From the NCBI GenBank assembly GCA_021234155.1, contig JAJEKV010000030.1:2875842-2939841 (forward strand): a stretch of DNA of 64,000 nucleotides, written 5' to 3'. This document shows, piece after piece, positions 59,969-64,000 of this stretch. The notes below the pieces were generated by a model, which was not told where the DNA came from, ran no database searches, and worked only from the letters and a program-made list of their open reading frames with translations. This stretch comes from Isoetes taiwanensis (lineage: Eukaryota > Streptophyta > Lycopodiopsida > Isoetales > Isoetaceae). Position 1 is the stretch's first letter. Each line of letters begins with the position of its first letter. Position numbers and translations under genes: made by a program.

Positions 59969-60388
59969 GGTATAGATTTATACCACAATAGGTAGTGCTG
60001 TGCGGATATGACATGCCAGAGAGTTCGCATGGTATAAATTTATACCGCAAGTGGACTCGAGCGGTATAAATTTATACCGCAAGAGGACTCGAGCGGTATA
60101 AATTTATACCGCGAGAGCTCTCTCGATTCACTGCGAGAGCTCTCACGGTATAAATTTATACCGTGAGAGCTCCCTCGTTATACCACAAGAGCTCTCTCGG
60201 TATAAATTTATACCGCGACAGCTCTCTCGGTATAAATTTATACCACAGAAAACCTTCAGACAACCAATTTATACACATATATGTGTATATATATATAATA
60301 TATACACATAATTACATATATATATCCGACACGAAAAGAGAACTCTTGCGGTATAAATCTATACGGAGAAACGGTATAAATTTATACC
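59969..60388. repeat. Cluster of nine 16-bp palindromes ggtataaatttatacc
   Basis: Copies start at 59969, 60031, 60063, 60095, 60147, 60199, 60239, 60350 and 60373, with a tenth outlier at 61073. Seven are perfect. Spacings are 62, 32, 32, 52, 52, 40, 111 and 23 bases. Many are flanked by gagagctctc-type palindromes; the copy at 60147 lies in a perfect 36-bp palindrome (60137-60172). Each palindrome contains tataaat on both strands, that is, two back-to-back TATA-like boxes. Confidence 0.95.
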
Positions 60389-60755
60389 GAATTGCATATA
60401 TATATAAGACTTTTATATATATATGTATATATATATGCAGTCCAGAGATAAAGTATATATCGTGTAAAATCTTTTGGGGTCTTTCTTGCTCGCCAAAGGG
60501 TTTGGCAACTGAAAACTACTAAAGTAACACACATAAGGGATAATTTTACACACTGTTCTTAGTTTTTTAGTCTAAAAAATTCTAAAACGGTTCTAAATTT
60601 TCTGAGCTTGTAATGCAATGTTAGAGCATAAAGTAGTCGAATCATGTTATTATTTCTACTTTTTTTTCTCTACATACATGCGAACTTCACTCCAGGCAGC
60701 TAAAAAATTGCTACTAAAGGCAAAGAACTCCAAAATATTATGGTGATACAGGTGT

Positions 60756-60983
60756 TTGACTAGAAGGAAACCACATAGTTTATCCAGGGGAGAGCGAGGA
60801 GTAGCAACCCTTCAGAAGTTTACCTATTTATTTACAAAATATATAGGAAAGGGTAAGGCAGACGAATACTTCACTGCCAGAGAAATGTGCATGGTGCCCA
60901 TTGCTACAGATGACGTAATTGTGATGAATATGCTCAACATTGCTAAGGAGGTTGACTATCTTTTGAGCATCACCATGTTGTAG
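60756..60983 (+). CDS. Unrecognised 75-codon ORF inside the TIR element
   Basis: Starts MTRRKPHSLSRGERGVATLQ and includes FTKYIGKGKADEYFTAREMC and ATDDVIVMNMLNIAKEVDYL. The composition looks protein-like rather than random, but I recognise no family. It may be an exon or a captured gene fragment. Whether it is expressed is unknown. Confidence 0.25.
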   Translation: MTRRKPHSLSRGERGVATLQKFTYLFTKYIGKGKADEYFTAREMCMVPIATDDVIVMNMLNIAKEVDYLLSITML

Positions 60984-63568
60984 ATTGGTATGTTTGTTCA
61001 GAAATACATCTCCGAGAATAAAAAGGAGGGCATGTAATCACATGGCTTCATTACTTCAACTTTTGTATCCTCGGTATAAATTTATACTGCATCATCAACT
61101 AAAACTTCAGCTTAACTACAAGACATCGTGGATGTATTGGTATTTGTAATACTATGTGATGCAAAAACAATGGTTTGTCATTCAAGAAGTTTGTTCAACT
61201 GCCTCCCAATATGTTTTAAGGTCCATTAGGATGTTCAGCCAAAATGGTTGTGAAATAATAAATTTCCTGTCTTCTAAAACAGCTAATATAAAAACTTTCA
61301 GGAACAAGGTACAAAAGCATCTAATTTCTTCATACGAATTTGCCCCATAGTCAATCTTTGAATTTCATTGTAGTTCTTTCCCCCTCTACAATGGGATTTT
61401 TTTTTTTTTGTGTGTTTTTCCTCAATACTAAGTCTTCTTAAAATGTCTATTTTCATGAGCAGTTTTATAAATCTTTGGACTAAAGGTAATAAAAGGGCCC
61501 TTTTTAGAGGGATTTTAGAATTTTATAAATTTTCAGAAGGAATCTTCCAAATGCACTTCTTAAGTAAGTGCGTTTCATTTTAAACCTTGTTAAAAGAAGC
61601 TGGTGCAGATGATGCAGCTCTGGAAAAAGGTTTACTTACCTCAAGGAAAAAAAAGAAACTGTCCAAAGAAGTAGGGAAAGTATTGAATCAAATTTTTGAA
61701 AAAGCTAAACCTGTTGACAGAAAAGAAATCCTAAGTGGTGCTGCCAAATGGGTGCCAGAACTTGGTGTTCCATGCACAAAAGAAGTGAAAACAATGGAAA
61801 TGATTGTTAAAAATCTGAGGGATTCTTTTGAAGCTCATAAGTACTCGAAAACCACTGATACTTGGAGAGCCAGAAGTGCTGCAATGTCTTTTGCAGTTAG
61901 TGCTGATACTAACAAATGTGCTTTTGCCAAACAAATGAATATAAACAGGAAAATTGTTACAGTTGCAGTTAATAGAAGGTTAGCTGCTGAACATGTTGAT
62001 GGCCCATGGTCCATGTTCAAGAAAAGCACAAGAATTGACAAACTTTCTTATGATGAAAGAAAATTAATAGTTGACTTTTGGAGGAACAACAGTAGAGTGT
62101 CTCCTTCCAAGAAACATGTTTTAAAGATCAGATTATCTAAAGGGAAGAAAATTATGCATCCACTACACTTCTTAGAAGAGACTCGCATGTCTTGCAGGTC
62201 ACTTTCTACCAACGTTTCAGAAGTGAATATCCAAAGTTTGAGGTCTCTTTTTCACTATTCCATGCATTGAAACCTCCCTATGTTAGGAAGGTTAAGGATA
62301 GAGAGACGTGCTGCTGTGTGTATCATATGAAAGCAGACTTTGTAAGAGTTGCAATTAACAAAGTCAGACATGATGAAAAAATACATGGTGTTGGTTGCAA
62401 GTGCACTTGTGAGGTCTGTGGGCCTGGACCAACATGCATGTCAAGAAAGTGCAACCTATGCTTCAATTAGTGAGCTTTGGAGGTCACTAGTATGTGCATG
62501 AGATGAATCTGATGAATGGTATGCACATGATTGTTTGACTTTAAAATGCCAAAAATGTGGGCCAAGCAAGTTACCAATATGTCCAAAAGAAAAGACATCT
62601 GTGAAAGGGTATCAAGTTGACTGGAAGATATATGACAAGGTGAGGATTGTATATTTAGGTTGTCTAGTGCTGGTTGTGATTTGCTGTTGTTTACTATTGT
62701 AGGTCTATGAGCATGTGGAAGAGCCTGATGATAAGGGAGGTTATAAGATTTCTAAAAAACCAGTAACCAAATTGGTTTACAAATCAACAAGTGTTGCTGA
62801 GATATTTGAGAATGCAAAGACAGTCTTGAATCAGTTCATTCCACACAAATATGAGGGGAGGTGGCAGGCCAAACAATTTAGGGATTGTTTGGCAACGTTT
62901 CCAAAGGATTCAATTGTTTCAGCAATCGACTTTGCTGAGAATTATACCTTCGAGATCCAACAAGAAATCCAAAGTCTTCATTGGAGGAATGATCAGTGCA
63001 CAATTTTGGTACACATTACATACAGACATGCAACAAAATTAGATGATCCTCATTTAGATGAGAATGAAAGAAGAATTATCAAAGAGACACATTTCTACAT
63101 CTCAGATGATAGGGAACATGACACCTTATTTGTGCAACGCTTGCTCAAACATGCAAATTTTTAGCGCGGAGGTATCAAATATAAGCAGCATATTATGTGG
63201 TCTGATGGATGCTCTCATCAGTTTAAAGGTGCAAGACCATTTTATTTCCTTGGTAGGTACTACCAAAACTCCAGCATTCCAATAAATTGAAATTATTTTG
63301 CTTCATACCATGGAAAAGGTATTCTGAAATGTTTTGTTCTTTTCTTGTTGTATTCCTATGCATGATCAGTCATTTTTCTTGAGACAAGTGAACATGATGG
63401 TCTTTGGAGCTGTCATTAAGAGGGCACTAACTCATGAAATGTTAAAGAGGAATTCAACACCATTGAGAAATGCACATGATGTAGTTGTTTTTTGTACAAG
63501 ACATTTCAAAGAACATTCCACAATTGAAGGGAAGGACAGATTTAGGTATTTTCTCAAAACTTTTTTAT

Positions 63569-63724
63569 ATCAATTCATATTTTGTTTGAATGTTCTATGT
63601 TTGTGAAACTGCAGGTTTTTTTGGGAAATAGGAATTGATGAAGTTGATCAATTCATATTTTATTTGAATGTTCTATGTTTGTGAAACTGCAGGTTTTTTT
63701 GGGAAATAGGAATTGATGAAGTTG
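63569..63724. repeat. 78-bp tandem duplication covering a splice acceptor
   Basis: The block atcaattcatatttt(g/a)tttg to attgatgaagttga occurs at 63569 and 63647. It includes the 3' end of an intron (gtgaaactgcag) and the first codons of the exon (FFWEIGIDEVD). Only the second acceptor leads into a long open frame; reading through from the first meets tga. Confidence 0.9.
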
Positions 63725-64000
63725 ACAGGAGTGAGAGTTATGATTGTGCAACTCTAGTTGGATCAAGTCATTTCCATGCTATCAGGCCTATTCAAAGTAC
63801 AGTCCCTACTCAAGTAGCACACATGAATTATTCTTGTTTCTGCCACAATTGTTGGCTTGGTAAGTATGGCAAGTGTCCAAACAGGGAGAGAATAGGCACA
63901 TGGATTTTTTCTCGAACTAAGACCAAAAATTGAATATAAAGATGAAGCTGGCGATGGTCCTGTTTATGAGGGAGATCCTGAATGGAAGTCGATATAATTG

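Larger units (their letters stand above)
59401..61597. mobile_element. 2.2-kb TIR element inserted in the gene, loaded with palindromes
   Basis: The left end reads acaaagtttaaaatgaaacg and the right end, reverse-complemented, acaaggtttaaaatgaaacg (one mismatch). Imperfect inverted similarity continues about 90 bases through aagattcc, ctaaaatccc and aaaaagg(t/g)ccctttt. It interrupts coding sequence between KKRKKTK and LLKEAGADD. The interior holds an array of ggtataaatttatacc palindromes (59969-60388, plus 61073), AT-rich palindromic tracts and a 75-codon ORF. No transposase is recognised, so it may be non-autonomous. Target duplication is unclear because both flanks are A-rich. Confidence 0.75.
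58532..63990 (+). pseudogene. Degenerate multi-exon gene of an uncharacterised DFAENY/SDG/HGKG family, split by a transposon
   Basis: Exons 58532-58761, 58877-59032, 59115-59162 and 59303-about 59400 join through GT-AG introns, all in phase 1, giving VSDWKKAFLASLAKNSIKFD ... CENMSCQHSFEVMFKKQAAE. Coding resumes after a 2.2-kb insertion with LLKEAGADDAALEKGLLTSR (61590 on), then FYQRFRSEYPKFEVS, ETCCCVYHMKADFVRVAINK and Cys-rich CKCTCEVCGPGPTC (62200-62470). The best conserved part is 62703-63260: VSAIDFAENYTFEIQQEIQS, LHWRNDQCTILVHITY, FYISDDREHD, IMWSDGCSHQFKGARPFYFL, then NYFASYHGKG (63283-63315) and SCFCHNCWLGKYGKC. From memory the motif order matches a large family of uncharacterised proteins in animals and other eukaryotes. 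The Asp residues in DFAENY and SDG could be those of a DDE/RNase H-like nuclease, which is inference. Frame breaks (about 62200, 62460, 63395) and stops (TGA about 62500; TAG 63162-63164 with the same frame continuing) show decay. The gene runs to the window edge. Confidence 0.6.

Noticed and set aside
59969-60388. CRISPR-like array
   Set aside because: The repeats are 16-bp palindromes at irregular spacing (23-111 bp), spacers are partly repeated themselves, and the context is plant nuclear DNA.

Overview
The window reads as nuclear DNA of a land plant. It is AT-rich and gene-poor, its genes are split by GT-AG introns, and it is crowded with LINE, MULE, CACTA-like and Helitron-like debris. 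A plant-type PPR gene, extensin genes and a HAK/KUP potassium-transporter locus are present. The wording of the PPR repeats (VDMYAKCG, ISWGAMVAGYAQHGE, SILKACGHI) recalls fern proteins, so a fern is my best guess. That is inference only.

Layout. 1-1.3 kb: three minisatellites side by side. 1.4-3.6 kb (minus): a spliced Ulp1/SENP-type cysteine protease, with possible zinc-finger exons upstream. 9.3-12.1 kb (plus): a HAK/KUP/KT transporter locus without its N-terminus. 12.9-13.3 kb: a tandem repeat ending in a tiny LINE 3' end. 17.5-18.9 kb (plus): a two-exon acyl-protein-thioesterase-like serine hydrolase with a long inverted repeat upstream. 21.8-24.4 kb: a 1.2-kb segmental duplication, one copy split by a CACTA-like fragment. 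29.2-34 kb: an L1-type LINE with ORF1, endonuclease and reverse transcriptase remains. 34-41 kb: AT-rich DNA with a Helitron-like 3' end, dispersed repeats and a GC-rich hairpin family tied to a tRNA-like SINE. 41.5-52.3 kb: a tandem duplication of a PPR gene plus an extensin gene (both minus), the second unit holding a 751-bp MULE-type MITE. 54.7-56.5 kb: a decayed third extensin copy. 56.8-57.9 kb: a second, 5'-truncated LINE. 58.5-64 kb (plus): a degenerate multi-exon gene of a family not normally annotated in plants, with possible DDE-transposase-like acidic motifs, split by a 2.2-kb element that has ~90-bp inverted termini and ten copies of a 16-bp palindrome.

Two things stand out. The first is the palindrome-loaded element at 59.4-61.6 kb. 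The second is a sequence-quality signal: differences between the two PPR copies, and several frame breaks in the HAK and LINE sequences, fall on CAG/CTG triplets, often with the middle base lost or changed. CWG is the main CHG methylation context in plants, so some apparent pseudogenes here may be base-calling artefacts on methylated DNA. Coding calls rest on eye translation and remembered family motifs; no search was run.
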